This document shows positions 36,987 through 45,571 of a stretch of 62,194 nucleotides of DNA, in pieces. The DNA is from Desulfosporosinus sp. (GTDB taxonomy: Bacteria > Bacillota > Desulfitobacteriia > Desulfitobacteriales > Desulfitobacteriaceae). The stretch is from the NCBI GenBank assembly GCA_020692355.1, contig JAIMKP010000016.1, positions 1 through 62,194 of the forward strand, written 5' to 3'. The translations under genes and the position numbers were made by a program. How positions within the stretch are numbered: position 1 is the first letter of the stretch; every line of letters starts with the position of its first letter. The notes beneath the pieces were generated by a model. It saw nothing but the letters and a program-made list of their open reading frames with translations, was not told the origin of the DNA and ran no database searches.

Positions 36987-37697
36987 TCAAGGTTCGAGGT
37001 CCGATACTTCTTGCGCACAAAGTTCTTGGGCGATTTTAGCGAAATAAGGGTAATAACCGGATTGCTGGGTGTGACCTAGATCGTTTACAAAAAGGGGCAG
37101 CCAGCGGTTTAAGTGCCGAGTAAGGAACGACGTTTGCACGCGTAGAATTTCCGAGGTTGATAATCCCCGGTTTTTTTGTTGCGCTTGCCAACGGCAGAGG
37201 TAAGCCATAAAGGAAAGTTCAAAGCCAATATGATCCGGAAGATTAATCTGGCGTAGGGGCTCAAAAACCGTCAGCTGTTCGGGACGGAATTCGGCGCGTG
37301 CATAAAAATCAGATACTTTCGTGGTTTCAAGGCCCCAGAAAGAGCCGAACTTTGTTTTCTTTCCTTCCTTCCGGGAAGCTGAGATGATGGCTGATTCGAA
37401 GGGGGGAACAAAGCGTCCGGAGACCGGGACGAAGAAGAGATCATAGTATTCCTGTTTAAGGTTATCAAGGAGGGGATCCTCCTGGGCTATTTGGGCCAAC
37501 AGGACTTGGCTCTCCCCGTCTGCATTGATCCCAGCCCAGGTCTTAAGTTCTGAGAGGATTTCTGCCGAGGGTTCTTTGAGAAAAATTCCAGCCAAGAATT
37601 CATAGGCTTGGGCCCGATTTTCCGGGGAAGGACTCGTTGCGAGAGCGAGCGTTGGGGTGGGAAAGGGGGTGGATAAAATGCTGCCTTGCACGTTCAT
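36987..37697 (-). CDS. TorD/DmsD-family molybdoenzyme chaperone
   Basis: A 236-residue all-helical protein of the TorD family (RAQAYEFLAGIFLKEPS, LKQEYYDLFFVPVSGRFVPPFESA, HIGFELSFMAYLC). Such chaperones bind the twin-arginine signal of the catalytic subunit, hold it until the molybdopterin cofactor is in, and then release it to Tat. The gene follows the catalytic subunit by 30 bp. ATG at 37697 is chosen because AAAGGAG lies upstream; the longer frame from 37721 reads through that site. Confidence 0.88.
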   Translation of the reverse strand: MNVQGSILSTPFPTPTLALATSPSPENRAQAYEFLAGIFLKEPSAEILSELKTWAGINADGESQVLLAQIAQEDPLLDNLKQEYYDLFFVPVSGRFVPPFESAIISASRKEGKKTKFGSFWGLETTKVSDFYARAEFRPEQLTVFEPLRQINLPDHIGFELSFMAYLCRWQAQQKNRGLSTSEILRVQTSFLTRHLNRWLPLFVNDLGHTQQSGYYPYFAKIAQELCAQEVSDLEP

Positions 37698-37727
37698 TGT
37701 TCGGGCTCCTTTCCGTGGCAATCAGGA

Positions 37728-40700
37728 TTACAGTTTCACGAGGCGAGCTTTGGTGGTATTACGGTCTGTCGAACCCCCGACCAAGTCAGTGAGGGGATGG
37801 GGGGATTTTAAACTGGGGTCGCGCAAGCTAATTAGATTGACAAGCACCCCTTGCCCTAGTGTTGAATCCGCAGGGACATTCTTGCTGCCAATGGAATAAC
37901 TCTTGGCCCCAGCGGCCCAGTGCCCAAAACCATACTCGACGGCGATCGTTCCCTGGCGGACACCGCGTCGAACTTTGGCTGTACCGATGGCTTCTCCGGT
38001 GGGTGTAATCAGCTTCACGGAGTGTCCGTCTTGAATACCGAGTTTCTCCGCATCGGCCAAGTTAATTTCAATGGCGTTGGTTTTAGCCATGTCCTGGAGC
38101 AGAGGAACATTGGAGAGATAACTACCCGTTCTATAGCGTGGCTTGTAGGAGATGATGTGGAAGGGCCATTGGCTATTTGGATAAACCTCATCCACTGTTC
38201 GCCCGTCAGCGAGAGCTGGAGGCTGCCAACACGCTGTGCCAGGGAGATATTCACCACTAAAGCTATGGCGGGTTGTGCCCAGTTTCTCGTTATAAATAGC
38301 GAGAATCTTGGGGAATTTATTGTGCAGGACGTCTCCGTCATAACGCTTGTCATAGTCCTCGAAGCGTCCGCCGCGTGCCAACACATAGTAGACTTTTTGC
38401 CACTCTTCCGGGGTCAGAGAGGAAGCGGTATAGTTCAGATCCTGATTAAGACCAGTAAGTTTTAACTCATCCGCTGAAATATTCGCGACCGGTGTTTCAT
38501 CGAAGGCGACATTGGCCAGGGCTTTGAGGAAGAAATCCTCACGGGTGTTGAGCGGTGTGGGTTCTCCTTGGGCATTCGGGATCCCTTTTTCACCGATGCC
38601 AGGCAGATTCAGGCGTTTGCCGACTTCAATGCAGTAGGCCTCGAATGACATGGGTTGGCCGTCTTTGGTTTTGCCGGTCAAGGGTTGAACGACGGGGCGG
38701 CGGGCGCCGTTAACTTTTGTTAGGATGAGGTTCCAGACCGTTGGTACGCCCCAGCTTTCATAGAAGGTGGTATCCGGGATGATATAGTCCGCGTACATGC
38801 TGGAGTCTCCCATCAGGACATCAACTGAGATGATAAGCGGAATATTCTTGGGCTCTTTCACATAGTTCTCGACGTCTTTTTGGAAAAGTCCAGGTGTGGA
38901 ATAGAAAGGATTGGTCATCCACATCATCAGGATTTTGGCGTTGTAGGGATAGCCAGCCATCATCGAGGGAATGACATTGCCTACCAGGGAATCGGCGATA
39001 GGGCTCCAGGGCAGGGTCGCTGGATAAGGGTTCTGTCCGGCTGCTTTTTTCTTTTTAAATTCAGGCGTGTCTTCATAGCGACGGCCCTCCCGGCTAATCT
39101 TAAAACCCTGGGGTTTGGCCATACCTGGGAAGGAGAGAAGGTCATAGCGCTTGCCTTTGTCTATCGCGACATAACCCCCACCGCTCTTGGTCGAGCCACC
39201 TTTGCGGTTGATGTTTCCGACCAAGGCGTTGAGCATGATTACAGCTAAGGAGCTGTAGAAGCCGTTGGCATGCATGGCTACTCCGCCGTGATGATCCGTA
39301 GCCGCCTTGGTTCCATGCTGGAAGAATTCTTTAGCGAGTGCAAAAATTTTATTTTTAGAGAGCCCTGTGGCTTCGGCGTATTGATCGAAGGTGTAGCGGT
39401 TCGCTTCCTCCAGGAAAAGTTGGAGTGAGGTTTTCACCAGCACATCGGAGCCGCCAACACTTAGTTTACCGCTGTAATAGAGGGTTGCCTCTTCGCTTTG
39501 GTTATAGAGGGTGGGTTTGCCGCTTACCTTGTCAATGACGACGTAATTCGGTGTTGGGGCTGGTGCTGGAGTGCCGTTTGCGGGGGTAGTAGCCGCAGGT
39601 GCTACCGGAAGGCCTAAGCCGATTTGTTCTGCCCGCAGAAATTTGCCGAAATCGGGATGACCGGTTTCCTGAATGACGAGGTAGGTGGCATTTGTCCAAG
39701 AGGGATTTTTGCGTTTGGTCGCAGCTTCTTTGTTCGGGGCAGAGAGAAATGCCTCATTGATTTTCTTTTGTTCGAAGGCCCAGCGCGCCATCGCCATCGC
39801 CAAGGCACCATCGGAGCCCGGAAGGATCGGTACCCAGGAGGACTCGCTGCTCTCCGGTGAGGTGTACATGCCATTTTGCAAGACCGGATCGACGAGGATG
39901 GCTTTCATCCCGTTGTCCGCTTGGGCCAGGGCTGATTTGCGGGCCATCGGCTGAAAGGGTGCTCCGGCTTGACCAGGAGCATTTCCGAAAAACATCACGA
40001 GTTCCGAACCCATGTAATCCGCTTTCATATGCGGTTTTTTATCCCACGTATCGAGAAAGGAAAGGAAAGCGATGCGGCGGCTGCCACCACAAGTTCCACC
40101 ATGACCATAGAAGTTAGGGGAGCCGAAAGATTTGGTGACAAAACGGTTAGCAAACTCCGTACGCCCATCATCCCGTCCACCAATGAAGACAAACTGATTG
40201 GCCTTCGGGCCCCACCCCGGTTCCTCCGGGTTAAGTGGAGTATTGAGGTCGCGCACTTGGCGTAGTCCCTCGATGACCTGCTCTTCACCGAGTTCCTTAA
40301 ACAGTTGCCCACCTTCGACGGTCTCTTGAATGGCCTGCTCCCAAGTGATTGGTTTCCACTTACCTTCACCGCGTTTTCCGGCCCGTTTAAGCGGGGTGAG
40401 AATACGGTTTGGGTCATAAACGATTTGGTAGGCGGAATTCCCGCGTTGGCAGACGGTGGCCCGCTGGGTAATCCCCAGGTCTTGATATTGTCCGAGGGAC
40501 TTCAAGGAGTCGGTGAGCGGGGTGTTATAAGGAAGATGGGGTTCGGCATTGCTCGGGTGGTAAGGGTTGCCCAACACTCTCAGGATCTTGCCAGTCTTTT
40601 TATCGACTTTAACTCGGTTGCCGCAGTTGCTCCAGCAGCCGAGGCAAACACTGTTTTTTAAAGCGATGTCCGGGTTTAAGTCCACTTTTCCAGTCTTCGG

Positions 40701-40862
40701 GTCGATGCGCAGTTCCACGGGCAGGGCGTCATGATCATAGGGGGTCGGGCTAGCCATTTTCTCATCTCCTAGTGCAGTTGGGATGAACTGTTCCAGGCCA
40801 AGGCCCAATGCAGAAATCGTTCCCACGGTCGCAACTGACTTGATGAAATCGCGTCTGTTCAT
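37728..40862 (-). CDS. Tat-exported molybdopterin oxidoreductase, tetrathionate-reductase-like
   Basis: A 1,044-residue catalytic subunit of the DMSO reductase superfamily. A twin-arginine signal (MNRRDFIKSV, hydrophobic stretch, cut near residue 32) shows export by Tat. A [4Fe-4S] motif follows (Cys73, Cys76, Cys80, Cys138), then the molybdopterin domains; GHGGTCGGSRR holds the likely Cys ligand of molybdenum. Length and this Cys block are nearest to TtrA (about 1,020 residues) and the selenate reductase SrdA, but arsenate- or polysulfide-reducing relatives cannot be excluded. A proline/threonine/alanine-rich insert lies near residues 420-440 (APAATTPANGTPAPAPTP). It is the first gene of the operon, under a sigma-54 promoter. 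Confidence 0.83.
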   Translation of the reverse strand: MNRRDFIKSVATVGTISALGLGLEQFIPTALGDEKMASPTPYDHDALPVELRIDPKTGKVDLNPDIALKNSVCLGCWSNCGNRVKVDKKTGKILRVLGNPYHPSNAEPHLPYNTPLTDSLKSLGQYQDLGITQRATVCQRGNSAYQIVYDPNRILTPLKRAGKRGEGKWKPITWEQAIQETVEGGQLFKELGEEQVIEGLRQVRDLNTPLNPEEPGWGPKANQFVFIGGRDDGRTEFANRFVTKSFGSPNFYGHGGTCGGSRRIAFLSFLDTWDKKPHMKADYMGSELVMFFGNAPGQAGAPFQPMARKSALAQADNGMKAILVDPVLQNGMYTSPESSESSWVPILPGSDGALAMAMARWAFEQKKINEAFLSAPNKEAATKRKNPSWTNATYLVIQETGHPDFGKFLRAEQIGLGLPVAPAATTPANGTPAPAPTPNYVVIDKVSGKPTLYNQSEEATLYYSGKLSVGGSDVLVKTSLQLFLEEANRYTFDQYAEATGLSKNKIFALAKEFFQHGTKAATDHHGGVAMHANGFYSSLAVIMLNALVGNINRKGGSTKSGGGYVAIDKGKRYDLLSFPGMAKPQGFKISREGRRYEDTPEFKKKKAAGQNPYPATLPWSPIADSLVGNVIPSMMAGYPYNAKILMMWMTNPFYSTPGLFQKDVENYVKEPKNIPLIISVDVLMGDSSMYADYIIPDTTFYESWGVPTVWNLILTKVNGARRPVVQPLTGKTKDGQPMSFEAYCIEVGKRLNLPGIGEKGIPNAQGEPTPLNTREDFFLKALANVAFDETPVANISADELKLTGLNQDLNYTASSLTPEEWQKVYYVLARGGRFEDYDKRYDGDVLHNKFPKILAIYNEKLGTTRHSFSGEYLPGTACWQPPALADGRTVDEVYPNSQWPFHIISYKPRYRTGSYLSNVPLLQDMAKTNAIEINLADAEKLGIQDGHSVKLITPTGEAIGTAKVRRGVRQGTIAVEYGFGHWAAGAKSYSIGSKNVPADSTLGQGVLVNLISLRDPSLKSPHPLTDLVGGSTDRNTTKARLVKL

Positions 40863-40932
40863 GGTACTCTCCTTTCAATTATTTAGGCTTTGTTAGAAAA
40901 AGGTTAACAGTATTTTACGATTGATTAACAAT

Positions 40933-40948
40933 TGCAAAAGGAGTGCCA
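40933..40948 (-). promoter_or_regulatory. Sigma-54 (-24/-12) promoter of the molybdoenzyme operon
   Basis: On the minus strand TGGCAC-TCCTT-TTGCA, with GG and GC exactly ten bases apart, matches the consensus throughout. It would start transcription about 60 nt before the ATG at 40862. Confidence 0.88.
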
Positions 40949-40982
40949 AATAGAACAAGCAAATTATAGCGATGGATCAGAT

Positions 40983-41005
40983 AAGAAAAGCCCGAAAAAC
41001 CGGGC
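40983..41005 (-). terminator. Terminator of the DNA ligase gene
   Basis: GCCCG and CGGGC around a short loop; on the minus strand the stem is followed by TTTTCTTAT. It lies about 125 bp after the ligase stop. Confidence 0.7.
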
Positions 41006-41129
41006 AATAGAAAAGGCTATCAGCTTGAAGGAACTGAGGGAGTGACAAAATGGCAGTATATGAGGTATGACAAAAAGGCATGAGGGTGACAATGTGTCGC
41101 GAACTGATGTCATGGAGTAAGGTGTAAAA

Positions 41130-42068
41130 CTAAAGGGGCGAAAAGATGCAGGTTGTGGAAGGGACGGTGAGAAAGGCTTGAATGCTCGGTTGGCGCAAGG
41201 TGTGATGAGGTGTCCACTCGGCAAACTGAATTTTGACGGTGAGGAAGGGCTTGACCCACAGGGCTTCGTTGGTTCGTTCGGGTTTAGCGACAAAAGGGCA
41301 CTCTTTAATCACCAATGCCTGTAAGGTTGCGGTCAAATCTCTCCAGTTTTGCTGAGTTAGCTTTCCGGTTCCAGAGTGCCCAATATACCAAAAGCGGCCT
41401 TTATGATCATAAAGCCCCATGAGCACGGAATTCACAATTCCGCTCCGTAGGGTGAATCCCCCAATAGCGGCGATGAGGTCGTGATAGTTCTTACGCTTCT
41501 GCCAGCGGGCATCCTTACCACCAGGGTGATAGGTGCTTGTGAGATCCTTGCAGACGATTCCTTCCATTCCTTGGGACTGAATGGCTTGAAACAAATGCTC
41601 TCCGTTGGAGAAGTTCTCGACGAGCTGAATATCCGGCTGAGGGGAGATGATCTTGTGCAGCAGGGCCTGGCGCTCCTCAAGTGGCTGCTCAATGACCCAT
41701 TCCCCATTGTAGAAGAGAATATCAAAAATCATGTAAGTTACAGGGACTTCCCGTTTAGCCTTTTCTAGATTGTCGAGTTTCCGGATGCCGTCGCGGCGCA
41801 TGATTTCGTAAAAGGAAGGCTTGCCCTCAGCGAAGGCGATTATTTCCCCGTCCAGAATGACAGAGGAGGCGGAACAATAGCGGTGGATTGGCTGGAGTTC
41901 GGGATATTGGACGGTGCGTTCGTTGAGTTTCCGGTTAAAGAGGCGCAGCGTTTGGCCATTATAATAGGTCAGTATCCTTACACCGTCCCATTTCACCTGG
42001 GCCACCCAGTGTGCACCGCTGGGTATCTGTTCGGTTAACACAGGCTCAAACGGCACGACGGGTTCCAT
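41130..42068 (-). CDS. ATP-dependent DNA ligase (LigD ligase-domain type)
   Basis: A 312-residue ATP-dependent DNA ligase made of the adenylation domain (lysine in VKWDGVR; ILDGEIIAF; MIFDILFYNG; EGIVCKDLTSTYHPGG; WQKRKNYHDL) and a short OB domain. It corresponds to the ligase part of bacterial LigD without polymerase or nuclease domains, and probably works with Ku in end joining, though no ku gene is in the window. The ATG at 42068 has AAGGAG seven bases upstream; a frame from 42119 is longer but unsupported. The last about 20 residues are unconserved. Confidence 0.85.
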   Translation of the reverse strand: MEPVVPFEPVLTEQIPSGAHWVAQVKWDGVRILTYYNGQTLRLFNRKLNERTVQYPELQPIHRYCSASSVILDGEIIAFAEGKPSFYEIMRRDGIRKLDNLEKAKREVPVTYMIFDILFYNGEWVIEQPLEERQALLHKIISPQPDIQLVENFSNGEHLFQAIQSQGMEGIVCKDLTSTYHPGGKDARWQKRKNYHDLIAAIGGFTLRSGIVNSVLMGLYDHKGRFWYIGHSGTGKLTQQNWRDLTATLQALVIKECPFVAKPERTNEALWVKPFLTVKIQFAEWTPHHTLRQPSIQAFLTVPSTTCIFSPL

Positions 42069-42162
42069 TGCTTTTCTCCTTGCAGAAAAAGTAAACAAAT
42101 GTCCTGCGCACGTCCGCATGGAGTGGGCGGAGTAGGGTTAGTATTTGCAGCGGGGGCAGTGG

Positions 42163-42765
42163 TTATCCGCGAGGTTGAGCGGTGGGTGCAAACGGACCAA
42201 AGTGAAAGAGACGCAAAGCCAAATTGGTCAGGGGTAGCAGTTTTGCACTTGCCCGCCACATCAGCCGAGAACTGATGATGCCAATAATTACCCCCGCTAA
42301 GACATCGGTTGGCCAATGCACGCCACTGTAAATCCGGGCGATTCCAACCAAAACAGCAAAGCTGGTGAAGCTTGTTTGCACCCAGCGGGCTGACTTTTGA
42401 TAGGATGCGGCAGCAAAACCGAAGCTTCCCGAGGTATGGTCGCTGGGAAAAGAGGCGTCCGCCGGATGGGGGATGAGCTGGGTGAAAGTTCCGTGGGGCA
42501 GAACAGCAAACGGACGAGGGCGAAACCAAATATGCGAGAGCACGAGATTGATGAGGAGAGCGAATACACCGGAGAGCCCCATGATGAGCAAGGCATGGCG
42601 TTTGCCAACTTCCGGCTTGGGCAGGGTAAACCAAGCGACCACAAAGAGAAAAAAATAGATCTCAAGAGCATATTGGGCGCTCATAGCCATAATCCCATCC
42701 AAAAAGGGAATGCGTCCAGCCCATTGGTTGAGGGCGTGAAATCCGAATTCGTCGAAGCTGTTCAT
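42163..42765 (-). CDS. PAP2-family phosphatase (BcrC-like undecaprenyl diphosphatase)
   Basis: A 200-residue membrane phosphatase with about five helices and the three PAP2 motifs: SHIWFRPRPF, ASFPSDHTSG (PSDH in place of PSGH) and ARIYSGVHWPTD, with catalytic histidines in the last two. It resembles BcrC-type enzymes that recycle undecaprenyl pyrophosphate outside the membrane; another lipid phosphate is possible. It is upstream of the ligase gene on the same strand, 95 bp apart. All catalytic residues are present, in contrast to the PAP2 part of the protein at 45572. Confidence 0.85.
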   Translation of the reverse strand: MNSFDEFGFHALNQWAGRIPFLDGIMAMSAQYALEIYFFLFVVAWFTLPKPEVGKRHALLIMGLSGVFALLINLVLSHIWFRPRPFAVLPHGTFTQLIPHPADASFPSDHTSGSFGFAAASYQKSARWVQTSFTSFAVLVGIARIYSGVHWPTDVLAGVIIGIISSRLMWRASAKLLPLTNLALRLFHFGPFAPTAQPRG

Positions 42766-42808
42766 AACTAGGGAATCCTCCTCTATTCATATCAAAGACT
42801 ATAACGAA

Positions 42809-42868
42809 AGACGAGCATGAAAGGAAATTAGTTCAAGGAACTTTTCTCCGAACGCTCGTCTGATTTTT
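42809..42868. terminator. Terminator between the DGC and PAP2 genes
   Basis: AGACGAGC (42809-42816) pairs with GCTCGTCT (42854-42861), flanked by T-rich runs on both strands. Confidence 0.55.
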
Positions 42869-42909
42869 TGAGCCTCTTTAATAGAAAGTCGGTTAGAGGT
42901 AAAATAAGC

Positions 42910-43347
42910 TTAAACCACATGTAGATCCTCACCGGAGCCTTTTTCCAGAAACTGAATAATGATCTTGCTCGCCGCTTCCGTGAGTTTGTCAATCGCGAGC
43001 AGGGATTTCGGGCCGAGGCGGCTGCGTTTCTCGCCGTGAAGGGAGAGCTTTTCTCGCTTCAAAATATCGGGAAGATAGATCTCGGCATCAACCTGTCCGC
43101 CTTTTTCTAGCACGAGTTTGGATCCGCAGCGATCTTTACAGCCGTTGAGCACGATGACAGGGTAATCCTTGACGAAGTCAACATCTTCCGTGATATCGAT
43201 GGCTAAGGCGGGTGGGCAGACAAGAACTGTTTCTTCCGGATAAAGATCTTCAACGAGTCTGTACGCCGCTTCCCGTGTGATCGGGCCGAAGATTTGACCA
43301 ATCCCTGCACACGGGGTGATAGCGACTTTTTGTTTATTTTGGGACAT
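42910..43347 (-). CDS. DGC-domain putative zinc-binding protein
   Basis: A 145-residue cytoplasmic protein of the DGC family (PF08859), named for conserved Asp, Gly and Cys; four cysteines are thought to bind metal. The conserved blocks are ITPCAGIGQIFGPITREAAY, LVCPPALAI and VLNGCKDRCGSK. Function is unknown; members often sit beside redox or metal genes. ATG at 43347 is chosen because GGAGGGG precedes it. A G-tract motif similar to the csoR operator lies upstream. Confidence 0.8.
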   Translation of the reverse strand: MSQNKQKVAITPCAGIGQIFGPITREAAYRLVEDLYPEETVLVCPPALAIDITEDVDFVKDYPVIVLNGCKDRCGSKLVLEKGGQVDAEIYLPDILKREKLSLHGEKRSRLGPKSLLAIDKLTEAASKIIIQFLEKGSGEDLHVV

Positions 43348-43406
43348 CGTTTTCCCCTCCATGATCAGATGGGGATCAAAGATAGCACAAGCATAGCCTG
43401 TAACTA

Positions 43407-43422
43407 CCTATACCCCCTATCC
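43407..43422 (-). promoter_or_regulatory. CsoR-operator-like site upstream of the DGC gene
   Basis: On the minus strand GGATAGGGGGTATAGG closely resembles GTATAGGGGGCTATAC in front of csoR, but it is less symmetric. Confidence 0.45.
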
Positions 43423-43589
43423 GTATATCGATATGCCATCATCGTAGTGGAAAGGGAAGCGATTGTCAAGTGAACTTTTTAAATAAAGTAAGCGTCTTTA
43501 TTCAGGGAATAGGACTTATTCTCCAGGTTTTTGGCAATTGTAAGAAAAGGATAGCCCGCTAGTGCAAGAGGGGAAGGATAGCGCCTGTG

Positions 43590-44129
43590 ATGGCCTATGA
43601 TTTTGAAGTCATTGCCAAGGCCCGTGCCGGAGATGAAGAGGCCTTTGCGGCTTTGGTTAAATTGCATATGCCCTATGTATACCGGACAGCCTTTGCCTTT
43701 GTGCATCGGCGGGAAGAAGCCGAAGATGCGGCTCAAGAGGTCTTTATCAAGCTCTATCGCTCCTTGCCCCAGCTTAAGGAGGTCCAGGCTTTCCCTTCCT
43801 GGTTTAAGCAGCTGATTAGTCGGGCTTGCCTGGATCGCCTGAAAAAAGGGGATGTCGCTTTGCTAGCGGATACGGATATAGCGGGAAATAGTGTTCCCAG
43901 TGTCGCGGAAGAGGCGGAGCGCCGCCTTATCGTCCGGGAGGCCATTCGTAAGCTAAACCGGGAACACCGAGAGGTTCTCCTCTTACGGGAGTGGCAAGGG
44001 TATGACTACCAGGAGATCGCGGTGCTGCTCGGGATCCCGGTAGGCACGGTCAAATCACGGCTACATACCGCTAGGGAGCAACTCAAGAAAATGCTGAACC
44101 CACGCGGTGAGCCTGAGGGTAGGATGTAG
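43590..44129 (+). CDS. ECF-type RNA polymerase sigma factor
   Basis: A 179-residue sigma-70 family protein with region 2 (about 10-75: AALVKLHMPYVYRTAFAFV, AEDAAQEVFIKLYRSL) and region 4 (about 115-170: LNREHREVLLLREWQGYDYQEIAVLLGIPVGTVKSRLHTAREQL), lacking region 3, so of the extracytoplasmic-function group. It is followed by an anti-sigma factor and a membrane protein, which it probably controls. ATG at 43590 directly follows an alternative GTG at 43587; GAGGGGAAGGA serves either. The signal it answers is unknown. Confidence 0.88.
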   Translation: MAYDFEVIAKARAGDEEAFAALVKLHMPYVYRTAFAFVHRREEAEDAAQEVFIKLYRSLPQLKEVQAFPSWFKQLISRACLDRLKKGDVALLADTDIAGNSVPSVAEEAERRLIVREAIRKLNREHREVLLLREWQGYDYQEIAVLLGIPVGTVKSRLHTAREQLKKMLNPRGEPEGRM

Positions 44130-44146
44130 GAAAGGGGGAAAGCCTT

Positions 44147-44671
44147 ATGATGTGCGAAGCGTGTTGGGAACACTTGGAGGCTTATTTAGATGGCGAACTC
44201 GATGGAAACGAAGAAAAGGCCATGGCAGGGCATCTTTCAGAATGCTCCTCATGCCAGACTCAATTCTCTGAACTGGAAACCGTGCGGCAAGACATTGCCT
44301 GGGCAATCGAGAACATTCCCCTGCCGGCTGGATTGGAAAACCGAGTTCTTGCCAGCGTATTCAGCGGAAGCTGCATTCTGAGGGAAACCACGCTCGATTC
44401 GGGACGCCCATCGGCGTGGAAGACGGGTATTCTTTTGAGTCTCGTGCTTGCACCGTTGCTTCTCCTCCTGCATCCGCTGTCCGTTCGGGTCCTTTCGCTT
44501 GGTTACGGGATGAGCCGGGTTTTTGGGCGGGGTTTGTATGTGCTGTCTGGGGCGATACCCCCTGCTTGGTCTATGGGACTAGGGTTGGCGGGCCTTGTCG
44601 TGATGGGTTTAAGCATGTATTTTATTTGGAAATTGGTACAAGCAATTCCGGTGAGGGAGGCCGCATCCTGA
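44147..44671 (+). CDS. Zinc-finger anti-sigma factor
   Basis: A 174-residue membrane anti-sigma protein. The N-terminus has the zinc-binding ZAS/zf-HC2 motif (MCEACWEHLEAYLDGEL, then HLSECSSC), expected to hold the sigma factor at 43590. Two or three membrane helices follow (ILLSLVLAPLLLLLHPL and GLGLAGLVVMGLSMYFIW). It starts 17 bp after the sigma gene and shares a TGATG overlap with the next gene, so the three are one unit. Confidence 0.85.
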   Translation: MMCEACWEHLEAYLDGELDGNEEKAMAGHLSECSSCQTQFSELETVRQDIAWAIENIPLPAGLENRVLASVFSGSCILRETTLDSGRPSAWKTGILLSLVLAPLLLLLHPLSVRVLSLGYGMSRVFGRGLYVLSGAIPPAWSMGLGLAGLVVMGLSMYFIWKLVQAIPVREAAS

Positions 44672-45552
44672 TGAAGCATGGTACAACCAAGCATAAACTT
44701 TTATCGACTGGGTTTGACTATTTGAGCTTAATCTTGCTCGTGATTGTCTTAGGGATATTGCTGATTCTTCCGAGAACGGTTCTGGCGGCTGAATTGATCA
44801 CTCGTGTGGGCGGAGAGCCTGTGGTGCTTCAGCAGGGGGAGACGGTTGAAAAGGTTCTCGTCTTCAATACCGATGTCCGCATCGCAGGCCGTGTGACAGA
44901 TATGGTCGTCGTGATCAATGGCAATGTAGAGTTGGAGCCTTCGGCTAGCGTGGATTTGGTCGTCGATCTCGGAGGGCATGTTGCGAACGCTTCCAGTCAG
45001 ATTAAAAGTGGAATTTTCGAGTTAAATTGGACGGAGAGATTGAGCCAAGAGCTATTGTTTGGCGCTTTAATGCTCCTTGGAGTAGGGTTCGTTCGAGTCG
45101 TCGTCAGCGTCGTGGGGATCATGCTTCTGAGTTTGGGTGGGGTGTTTCTTGCCAAACATTTAGAAACGGCACGGGATGCCTTGGCCCCGGCTCCGGCGCG
45201 CCTGCTAGGGATTGGTTTAGCGTCCGCCCTCGTCCTGACGGTACTGATCGTCCTCCTGTCCCTATCCGTGGTCGGACTCCCGCTCGCGCTCTTGCTTGTC
45301 TTCCTCAGCCTGGTGGTTGCAGGGGTGGGACTCTTGCCGCTGCTGGATTATTGGGGAAAACAATTTCTTAATCCGGTTCTACTTGGCTCTTCAGGATTGA
45401 AGCACTGGTTTATGCTAGCCATCCTCTATGTCGGCTTTGCCAATGTTCCTTTACTGGGTCTATTATTTTCGACAGGAACCATGCTGGCTGGTCTAGGGCT
45501 GATGGTGGCCTGGGCTTTGAGACGCCGTCAAACAAAAGTTCACGCTAGCTAG
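44671..45552 (+). CDS. Polytopic membrane protein with bactofilin-like segment
   Basis: A 293-residue protein with a signal or first helix (LILLVIVLGILLILP), an extracytoplasmic segment of short beta repeats (VLVFNTDVRIAGRVTDMVVVINGNVELEPSASVDLVVDLGG) resembling polymer-forming bactofilin-type proteins, and about six C-terminal helices. The ATG at 44671 shares one base with the anti-sigma stop (TGATG). A frame open to 44416 overlaps the anti-sigma gene and is not needed. It is probably the main effector of the ECF unit, perhaps in envelope maintenance. I do not recognise a named family. Confidence 0.75.
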   Translation: MKHGTTKHKLLSTGFDYLSLILLVIVLGILLILPRTVLAAELITRVGGEPVVLQQGETVEKVLVFNTDVRIAGRVTDMVVVINGNVELEPSASVDLVVDLGGHVANASSQIKSGIFELNWTERLSQELLFGALMLLGVGFVRVVVSVVGIMLLSLGGVFLAKHLETARDALAPAPARLLGIGLASALVLTVLIVLLSLSVVGLPLALLLVFLSLVVAGVGLLPLLDYWGKQFLNPVLLGSSGLKHWFMLAILYVGFANVPLLGLLFSTGTMLAGLGLMVAWALRRRQTKVHAS

Positions 45553-45571
45553 GCAGAGAAAGGAGTCGGAT

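Noticed and set aside
41130-42068. Full LigD (polymerase-nuclease-ligase) with Ku
   Set aside because: Only the ligase domain is present, and no ku or polymerase gene is adjacent.
43479-43736. 85-codon minus-strand frame over the ECF sigma start
   Set aside because: Shadow of the sigma factor gene, without ribosome site.
44416-44670. 85-residue N-terminal extension of the bactofilin-like membrane protein
   Set aside because: It overlaps the anti-sigma gene in another frame; the ATG at 44671 with TGATG coupling is the natural start.
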